Notes: generated by a model not told the origin, from the letters alone. 21,014 bases of DNA from JANLSE01 sp038214135 (GCA_038214135.1 JBBQSD010000115.1:1-21014), one strand, 5' to 3'; shown: positions 7,546-16,054, counted from the stretch's first letter. Numbers and translations are program-made.

Positions 7546-8910
7546 CTATGCAGCCACCCCACGCTGGATCGCACCAAAATAGTCATCACGGCCATTCTGA
7601 CCTCCTTTGAACGCAATCTCGAGCCCATCAAGGAGGCGGTTGTGCGAGTATGCGCGACAGAGTGGTGCCCCTGGCGCAATGGGGGTCAGCAATTCCAATG
7701 CACTGATCGCGAGTTGCTGTGCAACATGCCCAGAGGTATCGCCGCCAGCAACACAAACTCGCCTGAGCCCGGTGCGTTCAAGGATCTCCCGTACGATCAG
7801 GCCCTGCGCCTGGCCAAATACCAGCGCAGCGTGCGTCTGGCTGATGCCAAGCTGGCTAACCGACTGCCGAGTGGTCACGATTGCCGGATCTTCCGGACCG
7901 ACTGCTGAGTAGAACACCAGGTGGCGACCCTGCGCAAGTATAGCGAGCCCGGCCTGGATTGCGGCTTGGCATGCGTTCTGTGCCGTGGCCGGATTGACCA
8001 AGCCTACATAGTCAAGCTGCAGGGCGACATATCCATTGCTGATTGCCCACGCGATCTGCCGCTTTGTAATCGGCGATGCGCTGCCACTCATCACAATCAA
8101 TCGCTCAACTGCACCAGGTGGGTGTAATTCAATCTGGTTCTGCACGATGCCCGCACTGCGCCAGTAGTACGTCAGCGCATACTCAATTGCCGATGAACCA
8201 ACTACAAATGGCGAAAGCGTCGAGCGCGCTTCCCAGATGACATGGCCTATTGACTGGAGGTGCTCATTCGTTAGTGTATCGAAGAGTACGATCTCGCAGC
8301 CCTGCGCTGCAAGGGTGGCATAGTGCGATAGGAGTGTATCGTGCAGTTGATCAAACTGCAGTACATCGATCAGGCCGGTCGTACTGGCAGTTTGTCGACC
8401 GAGATGCAGGCGCAGATCGCTTTCATCCATAGGTGTGATTGGGTGGTATCGCATAGCGGGATGACGATCAAGCCGGTAAGTCTGGTTGGCGACAGTGGCG
8501 AACAAGTTGCCAAATACCACATAGCGCATGAGGACAGGCAAGCCGATTACGAGCGGTACAACACGCCCATTGCAGAGTGATCGTCCGATCTCGATTGCAT
8601 GCCCAATACTGCCAATTGTCGGTGCTGAGTCAAAGGTTGAGCAGACTTTGTAGTGGAGCAGCGGTGCACCAAGTGACTGGAGTGCTTCGAGCACTGGCCG
8701 CAGTTCAGCATCCATTTGGGTTGGCGACATCGTCCGGCTGATACCAGCGACCCCGACAGCCCGAACACCGGGATGGTGTGTCTGCAGATACTCCAGCGAT
8801 GGCGTTTCGAGTAGTAACACCGTCGGGATTCCGCCAAGAACCAGCGCCTCCAGCGCGTCCGCCGCGCCAGTGAAGTCATCGCCATAATAACTCAGCAGGA
8901 GGTTGCTCAT
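7546..8910 (-). CDS. oiaK: DUF1537/OtnK-family sugar-acid kinase, probable 3-oxo-isoapionate kinase
   Basis: The 454-residue protein has the N-terminal GDDFTGAAD motif (10-18) of four-carbon acid sugar kinases. It also has an HYKVCSTFDSAPTIGSIG segment near 85-103 (substrate domain). The nucleotide-binding C-terminal domain carries AGGDTSGHVA and KGGQNGRDDYF. Length and domain order are those of a complete enzyme. In the apiose pathway OiaK phosphorylates 3-oxo-isoapionate at C4 using ATP, making the substrate of the RuBisCO-like protein. Its ATG overlaps the stop of that gene as ATGA (8907-8910), so the two are translationally coupled. Without the neighbours one would only say sugar-acid kinase. 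Confidence 0.75.
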   Translation of the reverse strand: MSNLLLSYYGDDFTGAADALEALVLGGIPTVLLLETPSLEYLQTHHPGVRAVGVAGISRTMSPTQMDAELRPVLEALQSLGAPLLHYKVCSTFDSAPTIGSIGHAIEIGRSLCNGRVVPLVIGLPVLMRYVVFGNLFATVANQTYRLDRHPAMRYHPITPMDESDLRLHLGRQTASTTGLIDVLQFDQLHDTLLSHYATLAAQGCEIVLFDTLTNEHLQSIGHVIWEARSTLSPFVVGSSAIEYALTYYWRSAGIVQNQIELHPPGAVERLIVMSGSASPITKRQIAWAISNGYVALQLDYVGLVNPATAQNACQAAIQAGLAILAQGRHLVFYSAVGPEDPAIVTTRQSVSQLGISQTHAALVFGQAQGLIVREILERTGLRRVCVAGGDTSGHVAQQLAISALELLTPIAPGAPLCRAYSHNRLLDGLEIAFKGGQNGRDDYFGAIQRGVAA

Positions 8911-10163
8911 AGCGCACCATACAGCTCAATCGCCTGCCGCAACTCAGTGTGCTCGGATGCATACACCTCCAGCGCGATTCCCTGCATCGCGGCATCCCAC
9001 GCCTGCCTAATACTGGCTAGGCCAGCGGCCGGTCCGGCCGGGTGGGCCATCATGCCACCACCGGCCAGATACATCAGATCGACATGCCCCAACGCTTTGA
9101 AGGTTGCGGGGGCCTGTCCAGCCCACTGGCCCGACGAGAACACTGGCATGGCGCGATAGCCGCCGAACAGAGGGGCTGTGCAAGCCTGCGCGGATATAAT
9201 CACTGAGGCATCACTCTCGCAGAACTTGTTCTGAAGGCCATTTACATGCAGATGATCCACCCCGGCGATGCGCAGGATCTTCTGAAATGCGGTGTAGTCC
9301 ATTCCAAGCCAGGGGTGGCGTGACAGCGCTCCCCATCCGGCACGATGCCCATGAATCGGCAGCCGCGCGTGCCGCCGGAGATGAATGAGCGCCGCAAGGC
9401 CGACCGAGAGCACATTGACCATCACACATGTGCCGCCGTGTTTGGCCACGAGATCGTGACCACGCAGCATGTCGTCGAGGTCGCCAGTAATGTTGAAGGC
9501 ATACATGACCTGTTTGCCAGTTCGGTCGGCGTGCTCGTGAATGACCCGCATCACGGCGGTCACGCGCTGTTCCAGCGGGGCGTATGGTGGGTTGGTTTGC
9601 AGTTCATCGTCTTTGATGAAATCGATACCAGCCTCACAGAGATCGGATACCAGCTGGGCGGTCTGCTCTGGCGAGAGGCCGACGCTCGGCTTAATGATGG
9701 TGCCAAGGATTGGCCGATGATACACGCCGGTCAACTGGCGCGTACCAGCGATCCCGAATGCGGGGCCAGGGTAGACATCGGCGAACTCATGTGGAATCTC
9801 AAGATCGAGCAGCCGTAGCCCAGAGAACTGACCAAGCTCGTACAGATTTCCACTCACGGTTGTCAGTAAGCTCGTCAGTGATGGGCCAATGTTCTCATAC
9901 GGAAACGAGAGCACAACCTCAGCGCGCTGGTAATGTGCTAACGCGGCACCTTTGGGCAGCTTTGCACCCGGCAACGATGGTGTGTCGATTGATGTCAGAT
10001 TACTAATCTGCTCAACGCGGGCACCATGGCGCCCAAGCAACTCAGGTGTCTCGCCAGGCGTCTTCACAAATGTCCCAGCAGACTGTTCTCCGGCCATTGC
10101 GGCGGCAGCCTTTTCAGGTGGATGGGCCGTCTCGATTCGATAGCGTGCAATGATGCGGCTCAT
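8907..10163 (-). CDS. RuBisCO-like protein, probable 3-oxo-isoapionate-4-phosphate transcarboxylase/hydrolase or decarboxylase
   Basis: This 418-residue protein is a full-length RuBisCO large-chain homologue. The active-site residues are largely kept. Lys158 in GTIIKPS matches RuBisCO Lys175. KDDE gives Lys184 (carbamylated lysine position), Asp186 and Glu187. HGHR gives His273/Arg274. Lys313 in the loop-6 region (NGLQNKF) could match Lys334. The phosphate-site segments are VFSSGQ and AGGGMMAHP. It is not a carbon-fixing form: the surrounding residues (HRAGWG, SSGQWAG) differ and no small subunit is present. In apiose degradation, form-IV RuBisCO-like proteins act as OiaT (giving 3-phosphoglycerate and glycolate) or OiaX (giving L-erythrulose-1-phosphate). 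No tetrulose-phosphate isomerase is visible here, which weakly favours OiaT. It overlaps both neighbours by 4 bp. Confidence 0.85.
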   Translation of the reverse strand: MSRIIARYRIETAHPPEKAAAAMAGEQSAGTFVKTPGETPELLGRHGARVEQISNLTSIDTPSLPGAKLPKGAALAHYQRAEVVLSFPYENIGPSLTSLLTTVSGNLYELGQFSGLRLLDLEIPHEFADVYPGPAFGIAGTRQLTGVYHRPILGTIIKPSVGLSPEQTAQLVSDLCEAGIDFIKDDELQTNPPYAPLEQRVTAVMRVIHEHADRTGKQVMYAFNITGDLDDMLRGHDLVAKHGGTCVMVNVLSVGLAALIHLRRHARLPIHGHRAGWGALSRHPWLGMDYTAFQKILRIAGVDHLHVNGLQNKFCESDASVIISAQACTAPLFGGYRAMPVFSSGQWAGQAPATFKALGHVDLMYLAGGGMMAHPAGPAAGLASIRQAWDAAMQGIALEVYASEHTELRQAIELYGAL

Positions 10164-12115
10164 AGTGTCTCCTGATCGAGTCGAACCAACGCAAATGGCT
10201 GGAGCACAACCGATAGCCCTGCTGATGTAGCCGTAACCAGTTCGCCAGACTCCATCCGAAATGCGTCGGGATGATGCATGGCACGCTCAACATTGCTCAT
10301 ATCTAACACTCGCGCACGAAAATGCCCGCTGATACCATGGCCGCTGACGCAGAGCACTTGTTGTGTTTCGGTCAGATTAGCGATCAACAAGCGACGCACA
10401 CCGTCGCGTTTGAGGAGCAGCGCCACGACACGCATGGGATCGGTGGATTGGGTATGTACGAGTACGCCACCGACATATGCGCCAAGATCGGCAAACAGAT
10501 GGTAGAGTGGAAAGACACCACCTGGAAGCGAGGGAAATTCTGTAGGTAATGGTGATCCCTCGCCATGTTCAAGGACACCACGCCAGCCGCATGTTTCGAA
10601 GCAGGTCAGACTCGCAACGCCCGCTTCGGCCAGATAGCTAATTGCCCCAAGTGTCCACCCGGCACCGAAGAGCGACATCTGGCGCGGATCGACTTGGGTC
10701 GGTAACCTACCCGGCTTTGCCGCTGGAGCATCCCCGGTCGCATTCGGATTCCAGCGCATCTTGAATGTGATTGGGCTTACGGTGATCGGGCATGCGCCGC
10801 TAAACTGCCGAGCGCTGGTGATCAGTGTCCGATGCATCGGTAGCGTCTCGATCAGCGACAGATAATCGCTGGCATGGACCTGCGGGTTGGTCGAGAACGT
10901 GACGAAATCCATGCTGGCAGTATTTGGGCGTGCGCGATTGAGCTCGGTGAAGAACGCATCCGTGCCACCGCCGAATGCGGCGGCTGGCGCATATGGCGTG
11001 AGCACCTGGCGGGCTAGCATCACTTGTTCGGCCGAACTTGTCTTCTGCTGACGCTCAAAGATCAGCCAGCGTAGCACCGGCGGGGCGATCTGGCCTACTT
11101 GGGCTGCGAGTATTTCAAGCTCGACCTGCGGATTGGCTGCCAGCCATAGTGCAATCTCGAGCCCTGCCCCAAGCTGGCGCGCTTCGCTGGCAGCCTGCTG
11201 GAGCTGCTCGACATATCCCACTTGAGCTAGATCGAGGTCAATGCGGAGGTGACTCAACTGAAGCATTGCGAGCTGATTAATCGCGTCTGCGGAGAGCGGT
11301 CGACCATCGCTCGCACTGCCAAGCCCAATCAACGGCATGGGCGACTCGTTTTCGCCCACCGTGATACAGAGATCCGGGATGCTGGCCTGCACATCTGGCA
11401 GCGGCCCGCTCACACTGAGCGTGACTGTCTGTTCAAGCCGATCGCCACGCCGCACCGCGACCGGAAATGGCACATATAGTGGCGTGCAGTAGGTCTTGAA
11501 GGATGCATCCGTCCAGTTGCGTTGATCCTCCATTTCAAAGGTATCACCCTCCATGCGAACGCTGATGCGCAGCTCTGGAGCGACCTCAACTGTAATCCCT
11601 CGAATACCCGTGAAAGGCTGGTGTGGTGAAATATGCTCGGGGAAATGGCCGTTGGCCTGTGTACCATCAACTAAATCAAGTACGCACCAGCGACCAGCGC
11701 AACTAGCGGGATGCAGGACGCAGAAGCCGATTCGGTTCCGGAGAAAGTCGGAGTGTGCTTCACCTTTGACCTGAAACACGATTGTTCCATCGTCTGCCCC
11801 ATGAATCATCCCGCGCCATTCGTAGTCAATCGAATCCTGGACGTGGCGCGCCAAGAAATTCACTTGAAATGCTCGATCATAATGCGTAATCTGAAGATCG
11901 GATAATACCGGCTCAACCGTGCCCCAATTCTGATCACGCACAGCGACATAGATTTGCTGGATGACGATCTGACCAGCGAGTCGGATGTGTCGTAATGTGC
12001 TGCCTTCCAGAGTCGCTTGTAGTGGGCCAGCCTGAAGCTCGTGTTGGGTTGGCGGTTCACTATCCTGACCGCATGCGAGTATGCGTCTGAAACGCACAGC
12101 ATCACTTGTATTCAT
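10160..12115 (-). CDS. apnL: probable D-apionolactonase
   Basis: The best start is the ATG at 12115, which overlaps the regulator's stop as ATGA; a longer frame begins at 12145 but would overlap by 34 bp. The product is 651 residues with no signal peptide, so cytosolic. The N-terminal 230 residues are beta-rich and contain EMEDQRNWTDASFKTY (194-209), a stretch I associate with the ApnL family. The middle looks like an alpha/beta barrel (VEILAAQVGQI, RWLIFERQQ), and the last 100 residues form a small beta domain. ApnL hydrolyses D-apionolactone to D-apionate. Position between the regulator and the RuBisCO-like gene agrees. I cannot point to proven catalytic residues. Confidence 0.7.
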   Translation of the reverse strand: MNTSDAVRFRRILACGQDSEPPTQHELQAGPLQATLEGSTLRHIRLAGQIVIQQIYVAVRDQNWGTVEPVLSDLQITHYDRAFQVNFLARHVQDSIDYEWRGMIHGADDGTIVFQVKGEAHSDFLRNRIGFCVLHPASCAGRWCVLDLVDGTQANGHFPEHISPHQPFTGIRGITVEVAPELRISVRMEGDTFEMEDQRNWTDASFKTYCTPLYVPFPVAVRRGDRLEQTVTLSVSGPLPDVQASIPDLCITVGENESPMPLIGLGSASDGRPLSADAINQLAMLQLSHLRIDLDLAQVGYVEQLQQAASEARQLGAGLEIALWLAANPQVELEILAAQVGQIAPPVLRWLIFERQQKTSSAEQVMLARQVLTPYAPAAAFGGGTDAFFTELNRARPNTASMDFVTFSTNPQVHASDYLSLIETLPMHRTLITSARQFSGACPITVSPITFKMRWNPNATGDAPAAKPGRLPTQVDPRQMSLFGAGWTLGAISYLAEAGVASLTCFETCGWRGVLEHGEGSPLPTEFPSLPGGVFPLYHLFADLGAYVGGVLVHTQSTDPMRVVALLLKRDGVRRLLIANLTETQQVLCVSGHGISGHFRARVLDMSNVERAMHHPDAFRMESGELVTATSAGLSVVLQPFALVRLDQETL

Positions 12116-12792
12116 TGCCGCTCGATTCTGGTTGCCGCGACACACTCGCTACAGACGCGACGGTTGATCTCGCGGTTCTCAAGCAGCACCTCGGCGAGCG
12201 AACGGCGCTTGTATGCTTCGATAATGCGGGTATGATCAGCAATTGCGAGAAGTTCGTTATAGGCAACCGACTTGGCCCGTAGTGAGAGAAGTGCGGCGAT
12301 CTGTGCGACCAACTCGGTCCAGTTACGCAAGAGGAGCGGCTGCAGGCTATGTGCGACAAGATAGCGGTGGAAACTCATGTCAATACGACGAACCTGCGCG
12401 AAGTTGCCCTGTATAGTTGCTATGCGCTGTTGCTCGATTAGATCCTCTAGTGCAACAAAGTCCTGGTGATTGAGTCGCTCGATGTTGAGCTCAGCAGCGT
12501 AGTTCTCAAACAGGATGCGCATGGCGAAGATATGCTCAACATCCAGAGCGCTGAATGCACGCACACAAAACCCGCGATTCACAGTGGCGACGACGAGTCC
12601 CTCGTGCTCCAATATGACGAGCGCTTCGCGTACAGGTGTACGGCTCACCCCTAGTTGTTCGGCAATTGTGATCTCTGGAATACGATCACGCGGACGCAGA
12701 CGCCCTTCGATGATCGCGTCGCGGATCTGCGCGACAACCTGATCGCGTAAACTGAGTGCTGACACCGGGAAAAACTGCTTGCTTGCGACCAC
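12112..12792 (-). CDS. GntR-family (FCD) transcription regulator of the operon
   Basis: The 226-residue product starts at a GTG (12792) with GGAG seven nt upstream. Residues 12-75 form the GntR winged helix, with the family signature IAEQLGVSRTPVREAL (recognition helix) and LVVATVNRGFCVR (wing). The helical FCD ligand domain follows. RIDMSFH supplies the Asp and His of its metal site and ADHTRI another His, while the usual last His appears to be replaced in REINRRV. It heads the catabolic genes and is coupled to the next by ATGA. A 21-bp palindrome covers its own promoter, so repression relieved by a pathway sugar or acid is likely. Confidence 0.88.
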   Translation of the reverse strand: MVASKQFFPVSALSLRDQVVAQIRDAIIEGRLRPRDRIPEITIAEQLGVSRTPVREALVILEHEGLVVATVNRGFCVRAFSALDVEHIFAMRILFENYAAELNIERLNHQDFVALEDLIEQQRIATIQGNFAQVRRIDMSFHRYLVAHSLQPLLLRNWTELVAQIAALLSLRAKSVAYNELLAIADHTRIIEAYKRRSLAEVLLENREINRRVCSECVAATRIERQ

Positions 12793-12809
12793 TCTTCATC
12801 TCCATAGAT

Positions 12810-12830
12810 ATTGTGTATAATGTATACAAT
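12810..12830 (-). promoter_or_regulatory. operator palindrome overlapping the operon promoter
   Basis: A 21-bp imperfect palindrome (ATTGT at one end, ACAAT at the other, centre at 12820) contains TGTATACA, an 8-bp perfect palindrome. GntR/FCD regulators commonly bind sites of the type TTGTATACAA. It covers the -10 box and lies 18 bp upstream of the GTG start, so it probably mediates autoregulation and control of the whole operon. Confidence 0.65.
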
Positions 12831-12847
12831 TGAAGGACATCTGTCAA
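12819..12847 (-). promoter_or_regulatory. sigma-70 promoter of the apiose-type operon
   Basis: On the minus strand a consensus -35 TTGACA (12842-12847) is followed after 17 bp by TACATT (12819-12824). The -10 lies inside the palindrome. No other strong promoter is seen within the gene chain down to 7492, so one long transcript is likely. Confidence 0.6.
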
Positions 12848-13194
12848 GAAGGCAATTGGATCATTGCAGCACCTCACATGCGATGGCCCACAGCGATGGG
12901 CGCGTCGGACGACACGCGGCCCAGTGGCTACGCATTCCACGAATAAGCGCTCAACGCGCATGGCAAGGGCCGGGGATGTACTCTCCCGGCGAGCGAATGC
13001 CGCCTGCTACCAGACAGTGCAGTGTTCGGTGACTGCTGGAATCGGGGGTGGTGTGGTGAGTATCGGCTGGCGAGCGGTGAGCGGCATCAGCAGCAGTGAC
13101 CGATGCTGATAAGGCGCGAGGCTCCGTCAGGCGCTGGAGATGACACAAACAACTTGTCGTGCGGCATCGATTGGCGCAAACACGAGGCATTCCC
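12848..13194. other. intergenic region without recognisable genes
   Basis: The stretch lies between the divergent promoters of the catabolic operon and the AAA/FGE gene. I see only small inverted repeats: GCCGGG/CCCGGC at 12969-12990, and ATCAGCA/TGCTGAT at 13086-13110. The open frames are overlapping shadows with no ribosome site. Confidence 0.4.
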
Positions 13195-13203
13195 TGCTAT
13201 AAT
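13195..13203 (+). promoter_or_regulatory. extended -10 promoter for the AAA/EAD/FGE gene
   Basis: TGCTATAAT is identical to the element at 1255-1263 and lies 60 bp upstream of the start at 13264. No matching -35 box is seen. Confidence 0.6.
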
Positions 13204-13263
13204 GTGTTGAAATCCATTCAGTTTCTGCATGGCGTCCATGTCTGCCAGAGGTAGCCGTCGCGT

Positions 13264-15531
13264 ATGGCTTTCTTCTCTTCTACGGCATTAGGCCCCGAAA
13301 ACCCGCTGTTTCGCGGTCGGCAGGCCGAACTCGCTCGGCTGGTGCAACTGTGCCAGGACGATGTCAGCAGCTACATCGTCGTGTATGGTGGCCGCCAGAA
13401 TGGCAAGACCAGCCTGCTCATGCGGCTTGAGGCGCGGCTTACCGCACCGATCAAGGTCTGCCGGGTCGACTTCCAGCAGATTCAGGGTGCGCCTGCGGCA
13501 ACGACCTTTGCCTTCCTCGCCATGCAACTCGCTGAAGTGCTGCCGCTGACCCCTCAGCCACAGAATGTTGCCAATGGCCCAGCCTTACTGCATTTCCTCA
13601 ATCAGGCGCTGGCACGCCCAGACATCCCCCGGCTGGTGCTGTTATTGGATGAATTGGGCGCACTGCCAGTGGCAACCCGTGAGGCGCTGGCCAATGCGCT
13701 GCGCTCACTTTTCCATGCCCGGCTGGTGCGGCCTGCCCTGGCCAAGCTTCAGATTGTGTTTAGTGGTGGGATTGAACTCTACAACCTGATTGTGACCGAG
13801 GCATCGTCACTGCATAATATCTGCGAAGAACTGTATCTCAGCGACCTCATGCGTGGCGATGCAATTGGCTTGATCGCCGATGGTTTGCGCGGGCTGGGTT
13901 GCCCAGCCGAACTGGCTGAGGCAATTGGTGCTGCGACCTACACCCACACTGCTGGACACCCATACCTGACGCAGCGGATTGGCAGTTTGCTTGAGGCTGC
14001 CAATCGCCGTAGTGAGCCATTCACACCGGCACTCGTCGAACAGGCAGTTGCTGAGATTGGGCGGGGTGGCCCGCTGCTGCGGCAGATTCGCGATGATCTG
14101 CGCGAACAGCAGCTTGAAGATGCCGCGCGGCTGCTGCTCAGCAATCCGCCGCGCTTCACACGGTTAAATGATCAGATGGCGCGGCTGGAGTTGATTGGCC
14201 TGGCCAAGCGTAGCGGTGATCGCTGGGCTCCGCGTAACCCGTTGCTTGCAGGAGTGTTCGGAGAATTGCTTGGGATTGAGATCCCTGCTTCTGTGCTGCC
14301 GATACCCGTAGCCGCTCCAACAATTGTGCCGCCTGTGGAGCAGCTAGGTGATGTGCAGATCAATCAGCAGGCGCTGCGCCAGTTGTTGGTCGAGCATTTC
14401 AACGACAGCGAGCTGCGCGATTTGTGCTTTGATCTGAACATTGATTATGAGAACCTGGCGGGCCAGAGCAAAGCCGATAAAGCCCGTGAGTTGGTAACAT
14501 ATGCGCAGCGGCGTACACGCTTGCCCGAATTGATTGCACGCGCCCAGAAGGTGCGGCCACAGGCCAATTGGGGCGCGGTTGGGGGAATAATAACCATTGT
14601 ACCACCGGTCACGCTACCACAGGCACAACAGCCAGTATCAACACCAGTCCCTGCTGATGCGAGACACACGCAAACAGCCGATGAGCCATTGCTCGAAACG
14701 CTGATCAGCAAAGCGCCGCCAACGCGCCGATCGTCACCCAGCACGCACCCCTCGTCACTCATGCTGCCTGAACTCGTGAAGGTCCCCGCTGGGCGCTTCC
14801 TGATGGGCAGTAGCGACGCCGACAAACTGGCTCGTGATAACGAGAAGCCGCAGCACACGCTTGAATTGCCGGATTTCTGGATTGGCAGAACACTGGTCAC
14901 AAACACGCAATTCCAGCCCTTTGTTGCGGGTGATGGCTACACCAACCAGAGCTATTGGACCAAAGTTGGCTGGCAATGGCGTGGGTCGGAAAAGCTCACG
15001 AAGCCGCTCTATTGGGATGATCAGAAGTGGAATGGCGTGGAGTATCCGGTCGTTGGAGTCAGTTGGTATGAAGCTGTGGCCTATTGCCGCTGGCTGAGCG
15101 CCCAAACTGGCCAGCTCGTCCGTTTGCCAAGTGAGGCCGAATGGGAGAAGGCCGCCCGTGGCACGGATGGGCGAATCTGGCCCTGGGGTAATACCTGGGA
15201 TGCCAAACGGATTAATAGTAAAGAAGCTAAGATCGAGAAGACCACGCCGGTTGGTCAATATCCAACTGGTGCGAGCCCATATGATGCGCTCGATATGGCC
15301 GGCAATGTCTGGGAGTGGGTTGCGACAAAGTGGGGTAAATCGTATCCATACCAGCTTGAGGATGAGTGGACAGCCGTTTATCTGGACGCGAATGACAATC
15401 CGGTTATTCGTGGCGGATCGTGGAATAGTGAGCAGAAGCTCGTGCGCGGGGCGTACCGCATCGTCAGCCACGCGCGCGACCGCTACGACAATCTAGGGTT
15501 GCGGGTCGCCAGTCATTCTCTTGGGCAGTGA
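13264..15531 (+). CDS. AAA ATPase with effector-associated domain and FGE-like C-terminal domain
   Basis: The 755-residue product has three parts. Residues 15-335 are an AAA-like ATPase: Walker A GGRQNGKTS (42-50), Walker B RLVLLLDE (123-130), then a winged-helix-like end. Residues 367-432 are a small helical domain (LRQLLVEHFNDSELRDLCFDL) resembling the effector-associated domains of bacterial conflict and signalling proteins. A Pro/Thr/Ser linker leads to residues 504-751, a formylglycine-generating-enzyme fold (PAGRFLMGS, LPSEAEWEKAAR, DMAGNVWEW, GGSWN). Both catalytic cysteines of true FGEs are missing from the GGSW segment (Ser722, Arg728), so it is probably a binding domain. No signal peptide or membrane segment is seen. 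The ribosome site is weak (AGAGG 12 nt away). A defence or programmed-response switch is plausible but unproven. Confidence 0.85.
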   Translation: MAFFSSTALGPENPLFRGRQAELARLVQLCQDDVSSYIVVYGGRQNGKTSLLMRLEARLTAPIKVCRVDFQQIQGAPAATTFAFLAMQLAEVLPLTPQPQNVANGPALLHFLNQALARPDIPRLVLLLDELGALPVATREALANALRSLFHARLVRPALAKLQIVFSGGIELYNLIVTEASSLHNICEELYLSDLMRGDAIGLIADGLRGLGCPAELAEAIGAATYTHTAGHPYLTQRIGSLLEAANRRSEPFTPALVEQAVAEIGRGGPLLRQIRDDLREQQLEDAARLLLSNPPRFTRLNDQMARLELIGLAKRSGDRWAPRNPLLAGVFGELLGIEIPASVLPIPVAAPTIVPPVEQLGDVQINQQALRQLLVEHFNDSELRDLCFDLNIDYENLAGQSKADKARELVTYAQRRTRLPELIARAQKVRPQANWGAVGGIITIVPPVTLPQAQQPVSTPVPADARHTQTADEPLLETLISKAPPTRRSSPSTHPSSLMLPELVKVPAGRFLMGSSDADKLARDNEKPQHTLELPDFWIGRTLVTNTQFQPFVAGDGYTNQSYWTKVGWQWRGSEKLTKPLYWDDQKWNGVEYPVVGVSWYEAVAYCRWLSAQTGQLVRLPSEAEWEKAARGTDGRIWPWGNTWDAKRINSKEAKIEKTTPVGQYPTGASPYDALDMAGNVWEWVATKWGKSYPYQLEDEWTAVYLDANDNPVIRGGSWNSEQKLVRGAYRIVSHARDRYDNLGLRVASHSLGQ

Positions 15532-15637
15532 TGAGTGGACAGTGATGAGTGGAGAATGATGAGTGGATAGTGAACAGTAATCGCTTGTCACTGTCCACTC
15601 ATCACTGTTCACTTGTGGCCTGTCCCTTGTCGCTCAT
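15526..15637. repeat. heptamer arrays in two orientations forming a long hairpin
   Basis: From 15527 eight units of the type AGTGNNN run in exact 7-bp register to 15582. The first overlaps the stop codon of the AAA/FGE gene. From 15589 CACTNNN-type units run in register to about 15637, the last ones degenerate. A perfect 19-bp inverted repeat results: 15526-15544 pairs with 15589-15607. It could end transcription of the upstream gene. The second half has the same strand sense as the array after the next gene. Confidence 0.8.
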
Positions 15638-15660
15638 CTCTAACACCACAGGATCAACCA

Positions 15661-16038
15661 ATGAGCAACGAGAAATCAGTAAACAGCTATCGCGATCTGC
15701 TTGTCTGGCAGAAGAGTATTGTGCTTGTGAAGCAGGTCTATCGGCTCACCCAAACCTTTCCTGCCGATGAGCGCTTTGGCCTGATAGCACAGATGCGTCG
15801 TGCGGCAGTTTCGATTCCATCAAACATTGCTGAAGGTCAAGCCAGACATACAACGGGTGTATTCATTCAGTTTATCGCGTATGCCGAAGGCTCTTTAGCT
15901 GAACTCGACACGCAGGTGACGATCAGTGTTGAACTTGGATACTGTACAGAGGCGCAGGTTGCTGAAATTAGTGCATTGATGACTGAACTACGAAAGATGC
16001 TGAACGCCCTCCGCCGTAAACTGGCAAATAACCTGTGA
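15661..16038 (+). CDS. four-helix-bundle protein (S23/IVP family, Avd-like)
   Basis: The start at 15661 has AGGA seven nt upstream and gives 125 residues; the longer frame from 15613 reads into the repeats and is unlikely. The sequence is a textbook family member: DLLVWQKSIVLV, then FPADERFGLIAQMRRAAVSIPSNIAEG, then ELDTQVTISVELGYC, predicting four helices. Members were first noted as proteins encoded in 23S rRNA intervening sequences, and relatives (Avd) serve as accessory proteins of diversity-generating retroelements. They bind nucleic acid through a basic surface. Here it lies between heptamer arrays and directly after an FGE-like gene, but no reverse transcriptase is visible. Its function is unknown. 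Confidence 0.88.
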   Translation: MSNEKSVNSYRDLLVWQKSIVLVKQVYRLTQTFPADERFGLIAQMRRAAVSIPSNIAEGQARHTTGVFIQFIAYAEGSLAELDTQVTISVELGYCTEAQVAEISALMTELRKMLNALRRKLANNL

Positions 16039-16054
16039 TGCAATACTCACCCAT

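Noticed and set aside
8907..10163. True carbon-fixing RuBisCO
   Set aside because: No small subunit, phosphoribulokinase or other Calvin genes are present. The loop and phosphate-site residues differ, and the neighbours are sugar-acid enzymes.
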